From the NCBI GenBank assembly GCA_019694455.1, contig JAIBBY010000003.1, positions 119,673-183,672 of the forward strand: a DNA stretch of 64,000 bases. Reading direction: 5' to 3'. This document shows, one piece after another, positions 46,297 through 56,375 of the stretch. Under the pieces are notes generated by a model, which worked only from the letters and a program-made list of their open reading frames with translations, searched no databases and was not told the origin of the DNA. Both the position numbers and the translations under genes were made by a program. This DNA is from Pirellulales bacterium (GTDB lineage Bacteria; Planctomycetota; Planctomycetia; Pirellulales; JAEUIK01). Positions within the stretch are counted from its first letter, which is position 1; every line of letters begins with the position of its first letter.

Positions 46297-48397
46297 TGGC
46301 GGTTCGCGCGTTCTGAAGCACGCCGACACCTTCGCGGTCTTCGATCAATTCGGCAATATTCAGCCCGTGGGGATGGGCGAGGAGGGCCTGTTCTACGAGG
46401 GGACGCGCTTTCTGAGTCGCTTGTCGCTGTTGGTGAACGGCCGGCGGCCGTTGCTCTTAAGCTCCACGGTGCGCGAAGACAACGTGCTGCTCACGGTCGA
46501 TCTGACCAACCCCGATATCGAATCTGAGGGAGAGGTGGCGCTGCCGCGCGACACCATCCACATCTTTCGCTCGACGTTCCTGACGGGCGGGGTGTGCCAT
46601 ACCCGGTTTCGCGTGCGCAACTACTCGGTGCGCACGGTCACGCTGGCCTTGGCGCTGTCGTTCGAGGCCGATTACGCCGACATCTTCGAGGTGCGCGGCG
46701 CGCGGCGCGAACGACGTGGCGAGCGGCTGACGTCGCAAGCCAACCACGACACCGTGGTGATGAGCTACCGAGGTCTTGACGACGTGACGCGCCGCACCAC
46801 GCTCGCCTTCGACCCCGCGCCGCGCGAGCTGGCGCCCAACCGCGCGCTCTATGTTGAGGAATTGGCCCCTGCCGCTGAGCAAACGTATTGCTTGTGCGTG
46901 GTGTGTGACCTGGGATGCAAGCCGCACTGCGACCCATTCGCCGCGGCGCTGTCCCACGTCACGGCGCGCAACAACCAGGACCGCGCGGCTGACGCTTGGG
47001 TGGTGACTGGCAACGAGCTATTCAACGATTGGCTCAATCGCTCCGCCTCCGACCTGCACATGATGGCCACCGACACGCCATACGGCTCCTACCCTTATGC
47101 TGGCGTGCCGTGGTTCAGCACCGTGTTCGGCCGCGACGGCATCATCACGGCCATGGAATATCTGTGGATTAATCCCTGTTTCGCGCATGGCGTGCTGGGG
47201 TATCTGGCGGCGAACCAAGCCACCGAAGTGGCGCTCGAGCGCGACGCCGAGCCGGGCAAGATCTTGCACGAGACGCGTGGTGGCGAGATGGCCGCGCTGG
47301 GCGAAATACCATTTGGACGCTACTACGGCAGCGTCGACTCCACGCCGTTGTTCGTCATGCTGGCCGGCGCTTACTATCGCCGCACCGCCGACCTGGACTT
47401 TATTCAATCGATCTGGCCCAACATCGGCCGCGCGCTCGACTGGATCGATGACTGGGCCGACTCCGACGGCGACGGACTCTTTGACTACGCCCGCCGCAGC
47501 GACACGGGCCTGGTGACGCAGGGTTGGAAGGATTCGGTCGATTCGGTGTTTCACGCCGATGGGCAATTGGCGAACCCGCCGGTGGCGCTTTGCGAAATGC
47601 AAGGCTATGTCTACGCCGCATGGCAGGCGGCCGCCGACTTGAGCGAACTGCTGGGCGAGACGGCGCGCGGCGACGACTTGCGGCAGCGCGCCGTGACGCT
47701 GCGCGAGCGCTTCGACGAACGGTACTGGCTCGACGATCTCGGCGTTTACGCCTTGGCCATCGATGGCAACAAGCAGGTTTGCCGTGTCAAAACTTCCAAC
47801 GCCGGGCACGCGCTGTTCACGGGCATCGCCTTTCCGCACCGCGCCGCGCGGCTGGCGCAGTCGCTGCTCGACGAGTCGATGTTCTCTGGCTGGGGCGTGC
47901 GCACCGTGGCGGTGGGGCAGTCGCGCTACAACCCCATGGCGTACCACAACGGATCGGTCTGGCCGCACGACAACGCGCTGATCGCGCATGGCCTGTCGCT
48001 CTATGGCCAGCAGGAGGCGGCGCTCAAAATTCTCTCCGGCTTGTTCGACGTCAGTTCCTACGTCGATTTGCGACGCATGCCAGAGCTATTCTGCGGCTTT
48101 CCCAAGCGGCCGGGCGAGGGACCCACGCTCTACCCCGTGGCCTGCGCGCCGCAGGCCTGGGCCGCCGGCGCGGTGTTTCTCATCTTGCAGGCTTGTCTGG
48201 GCATTTCGATCGACGCGCCGCGGCGGCAACTGCGCATTCAGCGGCCGCGACTTCCCGAGTCGATCCCGGTGCTCACCATCCGCAATCTCACGATCGGCGA
48301 CGTGCAACTCGATTTGTTGTTCGAACGGCACCCGCACGATGTGGGGCTAAGCCTGTTGCGGCGCACCGGCGAAGTCGAAGTCGTGGTGATCAAGTAG
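46235..48397 (+). CDS. Amylo-alpha-1,6-glucosidase-type glycogen debranching protein
   Basis: A 720-residue protein. The N-terminal domain (about 30-240; GLFYEGTRFLSRLSLLVNG) is the GDE_N-type beta domain, and the catalytic (alpha/alpha)6 barrel follows: VPWFSTVFGRDGIITAMEYL, KILHETRGGEMAALGEIPFG, TQGWKDSVDSVFHADG, NGSVWPHDNALIAHGL. These blocks match the GH133-like debranching family, with the catalytic acids in the RD and WKDS segments. It overlaps the GT4 gene and likely works with it on alpha-glucans. No signal peptide. Confidence 0.9.
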   Translation: MEDVIEVDKQYYILASAPRSDGGSRVLKHADTFAVFDQFGNIQPVGMGEEGLFYEGTRFLSRLSLLVNGRRPLLLSSTVREDNVLLTVDLTNPDIESEGEVALPRDTIHIFRSTFLTGGVCHTRFRVRNYSVRTVTLALALSFEADYADIFEVRGARRERRGERLTSQANHDTVVMSYRGLDDVTRRTTLAFDPAPRELAPNRALYVEELAPAAEQTYCLCVVCDLGCKPHCDPFAAALSHVTARNNQDRAADAWVVTGNELFNDWLNRSASDLHMMATDTPYGSYPYAGVPWFSTVFGRDGIITAMEYLWINPCFAHGVLGYLAANQATEVALERDAEPGKILHETRGGEMAALGEIPFGRYYGSVDSTPLFVMLAGAYYRRTADLDFIQSIWPNIGRALDWIDDWADSDGDGLFDYARRSDTGLVTQGWKDSVDSVFHADGQLANPPVALCEMQGYVYAAWQAAADLSELLGETARGDDLRQRAVTLRERFDERYWLDDLGVYALAIDGNKQVCRVKTSNAGHALFTGIAFPHRAARLAQSLLDESMFSGWGVRTVAVGQSRYNPMAYHNGSVWPHDNALIAHGLSLYGQQEAALKILSGLFDVSSYVDLRRMPELFCGFPKRPGEGPTLYPVACAPQAWAAGAVFLILQACLGISIDAPRRQLRIQRPRLPESIPVLTIRNLTIGDVQLDLLFERHPHDVGLSLLRRTGEVEVVVIK

Positions 48398-48423
48398 CGC
48401 GAGTCCGGTTGAGCGCGCTGGCC

Positions 48424-49497
48424 CTACAGATTCGCGACAACAAGATCGCCCACCTCGGTGGTGCTGTGCCCCATCTTGCCAGCGGCCTGGCTTTTCATCT
48501 TGGAGCCGGTAACCACGTTCACCGCCTTGTAAACGCGCTCAGCCGCCTTCGGTTGGCCGGTGTGCTCCAGCAGCATGGCCATGGCGTTGATTGCGGCGAT
48601 GGGGTTGATGACGTTCTTGCCGGTGTACTTGGGCGCCGAGCCCCCCATCGGCTCGTACATGCTGGTGCCGCCCTGCTCGGGATTGATGTTGCCGCCGGCG
48701 GCGACCCCCATGCCTCCCTGCAGGATGCCCGCCAGGTCGGTGATGATGTCGCCAAACATGTTGGTGGTGACGATCACGTCGAAGTATTCAGGGTTCTTGA
48801 CCATCCACATGCAGCAGGCGTCGACATGGTTGTAGTCGGGCTTGACGTCGGGATAGTCCTTGGCGACTTCTTGAAACGCACGCCACCACAGGTCGTGACC
48901 AAAGGTGAGCACGTTGGTCTTGGCGACCAGAGTGAGCATCTTTTTGGGATTGTTGCGCTTGCGGGTGTATTCAAAGGCCCAGCGCAGGCAGCGTTCGACT
49001 CCCTTGCGGGTGTAGATGGCGGTTTGCGTGGCCACTTCGTCGGGAGTGTGCTTCTTGAGGAAGCCGCCGACGCCGCAGTACAGGTCTTCGGTGTTCTCGC
49101 GGACCACGACAAAGTCGATGTCGTCCGGTCCCTTGTCCTTGAGCGGCGTGTCGACGCCGGGCAGCAGTTTGACCGGGCGCAGGTTGATGTATTGATCGAG
49201 CTGAAAGCGCAGTTCGAGCAGCAGGCCCTTTTCCAGGATGCCGGGGGCAACGTCGGGATGGCCAATGGCGCCAAGATAAATGGCGTCGTACTGGCGCAAC
49301 TCGTCAACAGCGCCGGCCGGTAAGATTTCGCCCGTGCGCAGGTAGCGATCGCCGCCGAAATCAAAATCCTTCAGCTCGTACTGAAAGCCCTCTTTAGCGG
49401 CCACCGCTTTGAGGACTTTGACCCCTTCGCGGGCAACCTCGGGACCGGTGCCATCGCCACCAATCACGGCGATCTTCATGGTTTGCTTTGCGGCCAA
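48424..49497 (-). CDS. leuB: 3-isopropylmalate dehydrogenase family
   Basis: A 357-residue beta-decarboxylating dehydrogenase. IAVIGGDGTGPEVAREG starts the domain, INLRPVKLLPGVDTPL is the substrate-binding region, and VVRENTEDLYCGVGG, the Asp-x-x-Asp metal set near FDVIVTTNMFGDIITDLAG, and MYEPMGGSAPKYTGKNVINP are present. The family includes LeuB, isocitrate and tartrate dehydrogenases; LeuB is the most likely, but the substrate is not certain. TTG at 49497 has GGAG eight bases upstream and is preferred; the internal ATG at 49479 lacks one. No other leu genes are adjacent. Confidence 0.82.
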   Translation of the reverse strand: MAAKQTMKIAVIGGDGTGPEVAREGVKVLKAVAAKEGFQYELKDFDFGGDRYLRTGEILPAGAVDELRQYDAIYLGAIGHPDVAPGILEKGLLLELRFQLDQYINLRPVKLLPGVDTPLKDKGPDDIDFVVVRENTEDLYCGVGGFLKKHTPDEVATQTAIYTRKGVERCLRWAFEYTRKRNNPKKMLTLVAKTNVLTFGHDLWWRAFQEVAKDYPDVKPDYNHVDACCMWMVKNPEYFDVIVTTNMFGDIITDLAGILQGGMGVAAGGNINPEQGGTSMYEPMGGSAPKYTGKNVINPIAAINAMAMLLEHTGQPKAAERVYKAVNVVTGSKMKSQAAGKMGHSTTEVGDLVVANL

Positions 49498-49620
49498 GAC
49501 GACGACTCCGGCTAAGTGCTGCGGGGAGTAAGAAAGACCGCGATTTTAGCCGCGCCCGGGTGGGTGAACAAGGATGGCTCTAACGGCAAACAAGTCGCCA
49601 AGGGCTTGCGCGCTTGACTG

Positions 49621-49708
49621 TTGGCAGACGCCAAGGGTGCTATCATGCGTCGCGCTGCGGCGGCGCCAAGCGAAGCGAGAGATTGATCCCATGATCCTGG
49701 CACGTCGC
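49621..49708 (+). promoter_or_regulatory. Duplicated promoter/start fragment upstream of xfp
   Basis: Similar along its length to 53534-53623. It contains a candidate -10 TATCAT (49641-49646), then GCGTCGC, the GCCAAGCGAAGCGAGAG core and an ATG followed by codons for Ile-Leu-Ala-Arg-Arg. In the downstream copy that ATG is the DUF1990 gene start; here the frame is unrelated to xfp, which starts at 49738. A one-base indel near the middle separates the copies. Confidence 0.6.
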
Positions 49709-49737
49709 TCGCCGGCGTACTTTGAAAGGAATTGCGA

Positions 49738-52194
49738 ATGTCACCCTCAAGCATCGAAGCTAAACACGATGTCATCGCCAGCCCAGGGCCAAGAGATTCC
49801 CTTTCCGCCGAGGAGCTGAAGAAGATGGACGCTTATTGGCGAGCGTCCAATTATCTGTCAGTCGGCCAGATTTACCTTCTGGACAATCCGCTTCTCCGCG
49901 AGCCGCTCAAGCATGCGCACATCAAGCCGCGGCTGTTGGGCCACTGGGGTACGACGCCTGGGCTGAACATGCTCTACGTGCATCTCAATCGGATCATCAA
50001 TCGTCACGATTTGAACATGATCTATATCATCGGCCCAGGCCACGGCGGGCCGTCGCTGGTGGCGCAGGCATATCTGGAAGGCGTCTACAGTGAGGTCTAT
50101 CCCAACATTTCTCAGGACGCCGAGGGCATGCGGAGACTGTTCAAACAATTCAGCTTTCCCGGTGGAATTCCGAGTCACGTGGCGCCGGAAACCCCCGGCA
50201 GCATCCATGAGGGCGGCGAGCTCGGATACGCGTTGAGCCACGCTTTCGGCGCCGTATTCGACAACCCGGACCTGATCGTGGCTTGCATCGTCGGCGACGG
50301 AGAGGCGGAGACCGGCGCCCTGGCCACCGGCTGGCACGGCAACAAGTTTCTCAACCCGGCTCGCGACGGCTGCGTGCTGCCGATCTTGCACCTCAACGGC
50401 TACAAGATCGCCAACCCGTGCTTTCTGGCGCGCATCCCGCAGGGCGAATTGCAGAAGTATTTTGAAGGCATGGGCTACAAGCCATACTTCGTCGAAGGGG
50501 ACGATCCCCACCACGTTCATCAGCAACTTGCCGGCGCGCTAGACCAAGCGGTTGCCGAGATCAAAGGTATCCAGAAGATCGCCCGCGCCGCGCGCGTCGT
50601 CAATCGTCCCATCTGGCCGATGATCGTCTTTCGCACGCCCAAAGGCTGGACGTGTCCGCGAGAGATCGACGGCAAGCAGTGCGAAGGCCACTGGCGGAGT
50701 CACCAGGTGCCGATGGGCGACATGGACAAGCCGGAGCATGTCCGCATTCTTGAGCAGTGGATGAAAAGCTATAAGCCCGAAGAGCTATTCGATGATCGCG
50801 GGCGGTTCCGGGACGAATTGGCCGCTTTGGCGCCCGTGGGCCACCGTCGGATGAGCAACAATCCGCATGCCAATGGCGGCCTGCTCTTACGCGATCTGAA
50901 GTTGCCCGACTTCCGCGATTATGCGGTTGCAGCGCCGAGTCCGGGCGCGACGACGGCCGAGTCGGCACGGGTCATGGGCGCGTATCTGCGCGATGTCATG
51001 AAGCTAAACATGGATACTCGGAACTTCCGCTTGTTCAGCCCTGATGAAAACAACTCCAACCGCTGGCAGGATGTGCTGGAAGTTACAAGCCGCTGCTACA
51101 TGGCAGAAATCTATCCGGACGACGACAAACTCAGTCCGGATGGCCGAGTGATGGAAGTGCTGAGCGAACATCAGTGCCAAGGTTGGTTAGAAGGCTATCT
51201 GCTGACGGGGCGGCACGGATTCTTTTCCTGCTATGAGGCGTTTGTGCATATCGTCGACTCCATGTTCAACCAGCACGCCAAGTGGCTTAAGGTGTGCAAC
51301 GACATACCCTGGCGGCGCCCAATCGCGTCGTTCAATTACTTTCTTAGTTCACACGTCTGGCGGCAGGACCACAATGGCTTCTCGCACCAGGACCCAGGTT
51401 TTATCGACCATGTCGTCAACAAGAAAGCCGAGGTCATTCGCGTGTATCTGCCGCCGGATGGCAACTGCCTGCTATCGGTGACTGATCATTGCTTGCGCAG
51501 CCGTGATTACGTCAATGTGATCGTGGCGGGAAAACAGCCGGCGCCGCAGTGGTTGACGATGAATCAGGCGGTGAAGCACTGCTCGGAGGGACTAAGCATT
51601 TGGGAGTGGGCCTCCAACGACAAGGGAAGCGAGCCGGACGTGGTGATGGCTTGTTGCGGTGACGTGCCGACTCTGGAAACACTGGCAGCGGTCGAGTTGA
51701 TTCGAGAGCACCTGCCGCGGCTGAAGGTGCGAGTAATCAACATCGTCGATCTCATGAAGCTACAGCCGTCCAGCCAGCATCCGCACGGACTGTCGGACTA
51801 CAACTTCGATGCCTTGTTCACCAAGGACAAGCCCGTCATCTTCGCCTTTCACGGATATCCTTGGCTGATCCATCGACTTACCTATCGACGCGCCAACCAC
51901 AACAACTTTCACGTGCGTGGCTACCAGGAAGAGGGGACAACAACGACTCCGTTTGACATGACGGTGCTGAACCACTTGGATCGATTCCATTTGGCTGAGG
52001 ACGTGATCGACCGGTTGCCGCAACTCGGTTCGAGCGCCGCCTATCTCAAGCAAGCCATTCACGAGAAGCTGCTTGAACACAAGGAATATATCTGTCGTTA
52101 TGGCGACGACCTGCCGGAAGTGCGTGACTGGAAGTGGGGAGCCCGCGCTTCTTTGGCGTCACGCCGCGCGTCGACCAAAGAACAGAACGCCTAG
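49738..52194 (+). CDS. xfp: Xylulose-5-phosphate/fructose-6-phosphate phosphoketolase
   Basis: An 818-residue TPP-dependent phosphoketolase that splits xylulose-5-phosphate or fructose-6-phosphate with phosphate into acetyl phosphate and a shorter sugar phosphate. Family motifs: [10 protein letters not shown] near residue 69, GPGHGGP (99-105), [18 protein letters not shown], and the TPP site GDGEAETG (186-193). The length is standard. AAAGGA sits eight bases before the ATG. ackA follows 36 bp downstream, so acetyl phosphate would be turned to acetate plus ATP. The 5' flank carries a repeat shared with the DUF1990 gene. Confidence 0.96.
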   Translation: MSPSSIEAKHDVIASPGPRDSLSAEELKKMDAYWRASNYLSVGQIYLLDNPLLREPLKHAHIKPRLLGHWGTTPGLNMLYVHLNRIINRHDLNMIYIIGPGHGGPSLVAQAYLEGVYSEVYPNISQDAEGMRRLFKQFSFPGGIPSHVAPETPGSIHEGGELGYALSHAFGAVFDNPDLIVACIVGDGEAETGALATGWHGNKFLNPARDGCVLPILHLNGYKIANPCFLARIPQGELQKYFEGMGYKPYFVEGDDPHHVHQQLAGALDQAVAEIKGIQKIARAARVVNRPIWPMIVFRTPKGWTCPREIDGKQCEGHWRSHQVPMGDMDKPEHVRILEQWMKSYKPEELFDDRGRFRDELAALAPVGHRRMSNNPHANGGLLLRDLKLPDFRDYAVAAPSPGATTAESARVMGAYLRDVMKLNMDTRNFRLFSPDENNSNRWQDVLEVTSRCYMAEIYPDDDKLSPDGRVMEVLSEHQCQGWLEGYLLTGRHGFFSCYEAFVHIVDSMFNQHAKWLKVCNDIPWRRPIASFNYFLSSHVWRQDHNGFSHQDPGFIDHVVNKKAEVIRVYLPPDGNCLLSVTDHCLRSRDYVNVIVAGKQPAPQWLTMNQAVKHCSEGLSIWEWASNDKGSEPDVVMACCGDVPTLETLAAVELIREHLPRLKVRVINIVDLMKLQPSSQHPHGLSDYNFDALFTKDKPVIFAFHGYPWLIHRLTYRRANHNNFHVRGYQEEGTTTTPFDMTVLNHLDRFHLAEDVIDRLPQLGSSAAYLKQAIHEKLLEHKEYICRYGDDLPEVRDWKWGARASLASRRASTKEQNA

Positions 52195-52230
52195 CAATCG
52201 CGCAGAGCGGTTACGATGAATTAAGAACCG

Positions 52231-53442
52231 ATGAAGATTTTGTTGCTCAATGCGGGCTCGAGTAGCCTCAAGGCCACACTCGCCGAATCGACGGATGGCA
52301 GGACCATCGCCCACTGCATCGCCGATTGGGCAGGTCCTGTTACCCGATACCGTTACGTCGGGCCAGGGGGAAAATCGGATTCGGCAGAGCTTGCAGCGAG
52401 CGGACACGCCGAAGCATTGACGCGATTCCTGGTCGACTTGACTAGTCGTGAGCCGATTGCCTTACCAACTCGCGCGGCATTATGGGCGGTTGGACATCGC
52501 GTGGTGCACGGTGGCCCCTTTACAGCGTCCGTTCGAATCACGCCTGAGGTTCGCGAACGGATCAGGGCCTTGAATGACGTGGCGCCGCTGCACAATCCGC
52601 CGAGTCTCGATACGCTAACAGCCGCCGAAGGTCAGCTACCAGATGTGCCGCATATCGCCGTTTTCGACACGGCGTTCCACGCAACCATGCCGCCCGAGGC
52701 CTACACTTATCCGGTGCCTCAGCGCTGGACCCGCGAATGGGGCATCCGTCGCTATGGTTTCCACGGACTCAGCCATGCGTACTGTAGTCGGCGCGCTGCC
52801 GAGATGCTTCGCCGGCCACTCGCTGAATTGCGACTCGTGATTTGCCACCTCGGTCACGGTTGCTCGGCCTCGGCAGTGCATCACGGTAGGTGCATCGATA
52901 CCACGATGGGTTTCACGCCGCTGGAGGGCCTGATGATGGCTACCCGCTGCGGCTCAATCGATCCGAGCATCGCGCTCTATGTCCAGAAGCATCAGCGATT
53001 AAATACAGCGGAAGTGGAATTCGCCCTGAATCGAGCGTCGGGACTTCTCGGCGTTTCGGGCGTCTCAGGCGATATGCGCCAGGTGCTTGCGGCAGCGCGA
53101 CAGGGGAACGAGGGAGCTCGACTGGCCTTGGCGATCTACTCGCGACGCGTTCGACAGGCGATTGGCGCGCTGACCGTCACGATGGGGGGGATCGATGCGC
53201 TGGTGTTCACTGCCGGCGTGGGCGAGCATGGAGCCGAGGTCAGGGAGTCCATCTGCGAAGGCTTGCAATGTTTGGGATTACATCTCGCTGCAAGCAATGC
53301 GAACGCATCGCCAGATGTCGATGTCGCTCGACCTGAGGCGGCCGCCAGAATTCTCGTCGTGCAGACACGTGAGGATATCATCATGCTCGACGATGTGATT
53401 CGAGTCCTTGGCGAGGATAACCCAATAGGTGGCCCTGACTAA
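52231..53442 (+). CDS. ackA: Acetate kinase
   Basis: A 403-residue AckA: MKILLLNAGSSSLKATL at the start with Asn7, the GHRVVHGG motif (88-95), FDTAFHATMP (145-154) and RYGFHGLSH (174-182). These are the ATPase-fold hallmarks and substrate arginine/histidine positions. It converts acetyl phosphate and ADP to acetate and ATP. No pta is in the window; the acetyl phosphate most plausibly comes from the adjacent xfp. Together they form a short phosphoketolase energy module. Confidence 0.95.
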   Translation: MKILLLNAGSSSLKATLAESTDGRTIAHCIADWAGPVTRYRYVGPGGKSDSAELAASGHAEALTRFLVDLTSREPIALPTRAALWAVGHRVVHGGPFTASVRITPEVRERIRALNDVAPLHNPPSLDTLTAAEGQLPDVPHIAVFDTAFHATMPPEAYTYPVPQRWTREWGIRRYGFHGLSHAYCSRRAAEMLRRPLAELRLVICHLGHGCSASAVHHGRCIDTTMGFTPLEGLMMATRCGSIDPSIALYVQKHQRLNTAEVEFALNRASGLLGVSGVSGDMRQVLAAARQGNEGARLALAIYSRRVRQAIGALTVTMGGIDALVFTAGVGEHGAEVRESICEGLQCLGLHLAASNANASPDVDVARPEAAARILVVQTREDIIMLDDVIRVLGEDNPIGGPD

Positions 53443-53533
53443 ACGGCGGCGCGACTTCGAACAGTTGATCAATGATTCCCGCCTGGAACGCCAGCGCGCA
53501 TGTAGAGACACCAATGTCCTGCGCCCTAGCCTA

Positions 53534-53623
53534 TTGGCAGGCGCGGCGGGTGGTTATCATGCGTCGCCCCGCGGCAGCGCCAAGCGAAGCGAGAGTATTG
53601 ACCCCATGATCCTGGCACGTCGC
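53534..53623 (+). promoter_or_regulatory. Promoter/start region of the DUF1990 gene, related to the xfp flank
   Basis: Candidate TATTGG (53532-53537) and TATCAT (53555-53560) boxes with 17-bp spacing, then the shared GCCAAGCGAAGCGAGAG core and the DUF1990 ATG at 53606 with its first six codons. Visual identity with 49621-49708 is high, about 85 percent. Confidence 0.6.
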
Positions 53624-54187
53624 CCGAACGACAGAACGATCGCGCGGTTTCTTGATAGCCAAGCCGGACAGCGCTTCAGCTATGAAGCAGTTGGCGCCAC
53701 GGCGCATTCGGCTCCAGCGGGGTTTCTGGTTCAGCGCACGCGCAGCGAATTGGGGACGGGAGCCGAGGTCTTTGCCCGCGCGAAGATTTGTCTGCAACAA
53801 TGGCAGCAATTTCGCCTTGGATGGCTCCGCGTTTTTCCGGACGGCGCCCCGCTTGAAGTGGGCGGCGTCGTCGCGATTCTGGCACGAGTATCCATGCTTT
53901 GGTCGCTGAATGCGTGCCGCATCCTGGAAGTAGTGGACGAAGCTGGCCCGTTGCATCGGTTTGAGTTCGTCTACGGTACTTTGCCCGATCATGCAGCGAA
54001 GGGCGAAGAGCGATTTCTGGTCGAATGGGACACGACCGATAACCGGGTTTGGTTCGAAATCTATTCGTTCTCGCGTCCCAATCAGCTTGCGACACGTCTC
54101 GCCAGTCCCTTGATGCGCAAGCTGCAGCGCCGCTTTTGTCGAGAATCGTCCGAGGCGATGTACGCCGCAGTGACCGCGCGGACGTGA
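53606..54187 (+). CDS. DUF1990-family protein
   Basis: A 193-residue soluble protein. It begins MILARRPNDRTIARFLDSQ and carries the family blocks FRLGWLRVFPDGAP, VVAILARVSMLWSLNACRI, FVYGTLPDHAAKGEERFLVE and YSFSRPNQLATRLASPLMR, followed by the basic LQRRF end. DUF1990 proteins are widespread with unknown function; some are thought to bind lipids. The frame extends upstream, but the ATG at 53606 matches the family's N-terminus. It follows ackA after a 163-bp spacer. Confidence 0.88.
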   Translation: MILARRPNDRTIARFLDSQAGQRFSYEAVGATAHSAPAGFLVQRTRSELGTGAEVFARAKICLQQWQQFRLGWLRVFPDGAPLEVGGVVAILARVSMLWSLNACRILEVVDEAGPLHRFEFVYGTLPDHAAKGEERFLVEWDTTDNRVWFEIYSFSRPNQLATRLASPLMRKLQRRFCRESSEAMYAAVTART

Positions 54188-54265
54188 GCGGGATATGACT
54201 CAATTTTTAGTGTGAACCGCGAATGTCGCTGGTGGTGTCGGGCAGGTTGAAAGGACGATCGAACA

Positions 54266-54643
54266 ATGGACTTGGGCACGATCGCTGTGGCGTCCCTCCT
54301 ATACCTTGTGCCGTGCGCGGCGCTGATCATTGCCATTGGATTGGCATGTGGACGCAATCGGATGGACTGCCGTTTTCATCGGTGGGAATTCGTGGCGCCG
54401 TGCGCGCCATTGTTCGCTTATCTGGCGCTAGTTCAGTTCGCCGGCATCGACAACAAGGGCTGGAGCGTTCTCTGGGAGCTCGTGCTTATCGGCATAATTT
54501 ATGGCGTCTGCTTCGGATTAAGGGCATTTCTCGTAAGCCGCTCGCCGGCGTGGCGGTTGAAGTTATCCGTTGCGATGCCATTGGCATGCACACTCATTGC
54601 CTTGGCAATCGGCGTCTTCATGCCCGGATTTGGACTTGATTAG
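54266..54643 (+). CDS. Hypothetical membrane protein
   Basis: A 125-residue protein with four hydrophobic helices (about 5-28, 45-62, 70-92, 100-120) and short charged loops, a small integral membrane protein. AGGA ten bases before the ATG supports it. Function unknown. Confidence 0.6.
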   Translation: MDLGTIAVASLLYLVPCAALIIAIGLACGRNRMDCRFHRWEFVAPCAPLFAYLALVQFAGIDNKGWSVLWELVLIGIIYGVCFGLRAFLVSRSPAWRLKLSVAMPLACTLIALAIGVFMPGFGLD

Positions 54644-54718
54644 AGTGAAACGCGCTGTGCGGTTCACTTGGATTGGCGGCGCGTGTGGCATGCTGTTGTC
54701 TGAGGCGAAGTGGGATAC

Positions 54719-54952
54719 ATGAGACGGAAATTGCTGACCATTTGGTCCCTTGTCTTGCTGCTTGGCATCGGCGTGGTAGGGCTTTCGCTCTTGCGCTCCA
54801 TGAGCGCGCAGGTTTCAAACTTTGCCAGCGGAGCGGCGCCTCAGTCCGCAACGCGCACGATCAATGACTCATTAGCGCTGACTGTGGTCGGAATTTCCGT
54901 CGCGGTAGTTGGCTGCGTCGGCCTGATCGCGACAGTTGCTGCTAAGAAGTAG
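54719..54952 (+). CDS. Small two-helix membrane protein
   Basis: A 77-residue protein: RRKLLTIWSLVLLLGIGVVGLSLL is a signal-anchor-like first helix and LALTVVGISVAVVGCVGLIATVA the second; the short loop contains a serine/alanine-rich stretch. It starts at ATG 54719, with a GTG at 54710 as an alternative. Function unknown. Confidence 0.55.
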   Translation: MRRKLLTIWSLVLLLGIGVVGLSLLRSMSAQVSNFASGAAPQSATRTINDSLALTVVGISVAVVGCVGLIATVAAKK

Positions 54953-54977
54953 CCGCGCGGTGTGCCCAGCCGCAATG

Positions 54978-55229
54978 CTATGCGACCACGACGAGCACCA
55001 GGTAGACCCACAGAAAGAGCGCGGCGCCGAGCAGCGAGTTGCGCGAGACGCTGGCCACCGCCCCGCCAAAGAGGGCTGCGGCGGCGAACAGCGCTAGCGC
55101 GCTGAAATTGGGCGCGGCGAGTTGCATCTGCTGGCTGACGCGAAACAACCCGCCGGCGGCGCTGAACGCGGCCACGGCCAGCAGAAAATGCAACAGTCCA
55201 AATCGGCAAACGGGGCGGGTGTCTTGCAT
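54978..55229 (-). CDS. Small hypothetical membrane protein
   Basis: An 83-residue protein starting MQDTRPVCRFGLLHFLLAVA, with three hydrophobic segments. This RFGLLHFLLA start is common in planctomycete small membrane proteins. An in-frame TTG at 55259 could add ten residues, but the ATG at 55229 gives the more typical N-terminus. Function unknown. Confidence 0.5.
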   Translation of the reverse strand: MQDTRPVCRFGLLHFLLAVAAFSAAGGLFRVSQQMQLAAPNFSALALFAAAALFGGAVASVSRNSLLGAALFLWVYLVLVVVA

Positions 55230-55283
55230 CCCTACCAGCGTAATCGCCGCGCCGCCCAACGCGAGCGGTTTTTGCGAATCGCC

Positions 55284-56090
55284 CTAATTGCGGCCTCGCA
55301 GGCGGTCGATGCCGTCGCGGGCCAGCTCGCGCAGTTCGGCGTCGGGGTCTTGCAGCGCCATCGTCTCGACAGCGGCCTGCAAACGCGGGTCGGAGCTGGT
55401 GATCATCAGCGTGGCCGCCAACCGGCGAACTTCGGGTTCCGGATCGCGGCTGGCCCAGATGAGCCAATCGGCCGGAGTCACGCCCCGAATCTTGGTGAGC
55501 GAGCGGATCGCCGCCATGCGCACGGCCGGCTCGTCACTGGTGAACCGCCGCGCCAATTCGATGTGCGACGCATTAAAGCCACTTGCGCGCAGGTGGGCGA
55601 CTGCGTCCTTGGCGCGGCGCGGGTCGGCCAACAGGCGCATCCAAGCCAACAGATCGTCGTCTGCCGGCGCCGGCTCGCGCGCCGGCGCGGGGGGCTCCGT
55701 GAGCGTGGCGGGACGATTGGGGACGCCCGCCTTCGAATCGAGCGCCGGCGACCGTGACACTGTTGACGGTGACGCCGTTGACTCCGGCGCCAGTGGCAGG
55801 GGCGCCTCGATCGCCGGCAGTAGCTTGGGCTCGCGCGAAGGTCGTTCCGCCGACTCGGCCGGGTCGCGCCGCGGCCGATCGAGCGCCACGGCCGGCAACC
55901 GCGCCAGCACCTGGTCTGGCGGGTCGACGCGCGGCGCGCTGGCGCCTTTTTCAGCCAGCAACGCGGCGACATCGACTCGTGGCGCCTCGCTGGGCCGCGA
56001 CGCGCGCGGCAGCGCGATGAGCCACCAGCCGCAGACGGCCGCGACCATCAGCAGCGTCAGCGTGAACACCAGTATGAGGCGGCTCATCAT
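55284..56090 (-). CDS. Membrane-anchored HEAT-repeat protein
   Basis: A 268-residue protein. A single N-terminal helix (about 3-22, LILVFTLTLLMVAAVCGWWL) anchors it. A long proline/alanine-rich, probably disordered stretch (about 25-150) follows, then a compact set of HEAT-like helical repeats (about 160-265; RRFTSDEPAVRMAAIRSLTKI, DPEPEVRRLAATLMI, DPDAELRELARDGIDRL). The HEAT domain would lie outside the cytoplasm if the anchor is type II. A protein-binding role is likely; the partner is unknown. Confidence 0.7.
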   Translation of the reverse strand: MMSRLILVFTLTLLMVAAVCGWWLIALPRASRPSEAPRVDVAALLAEKGASAPRVDPPDQVLARLPAVALDRPRRDPAESAERPSREPKLLPAIEAPLPLAPESTASPSTVSRSPALDSKAGVPNRPATLTEPPAPAREPAPADDDLLAWMRLLADPRRAKDAVAHLRASGFNASHIELARRFTSDEPAVRMAAIRSLTKIRGVTPADWLIWASRDPEPEVRRLAATLMITSSDPRLQAAVETMALQDPDAELRELARDGIDRLRGRN

Positions 56091-56375
56091 TAGGTCTGTC
56101 TCGCGCGCCCCGCGTCGCGCCGTGCGAGTGCGGCGTCGATGACCGGGCAAGGGGGGCAATTTTCTTCGGGTCGGCAAGCGGTCACAAGATCAATTGACGG
56201 TAACTGAGGCGAAATGGCCAAACTGCGCCGCGGCGCGTGCAGGAATTTTGTGCGGCGCTTGGCCGTTGTCAGCCGAATTATCAGTAGCGTCGCCGCAGCC
56301 GGAACAGCTTGCCAGACGTCTGTGCGCCTGGATGCGCCGGCGACACGCGCGATGCCTTTTTCCCGGGGGGGATAC

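Noticed and set aside
47018..49323. Long frames over the debranching gene and leuB (both strands)
   Set aside because: They run through conserved motifs of the two real genes in other frames; chance open frames from high GC.
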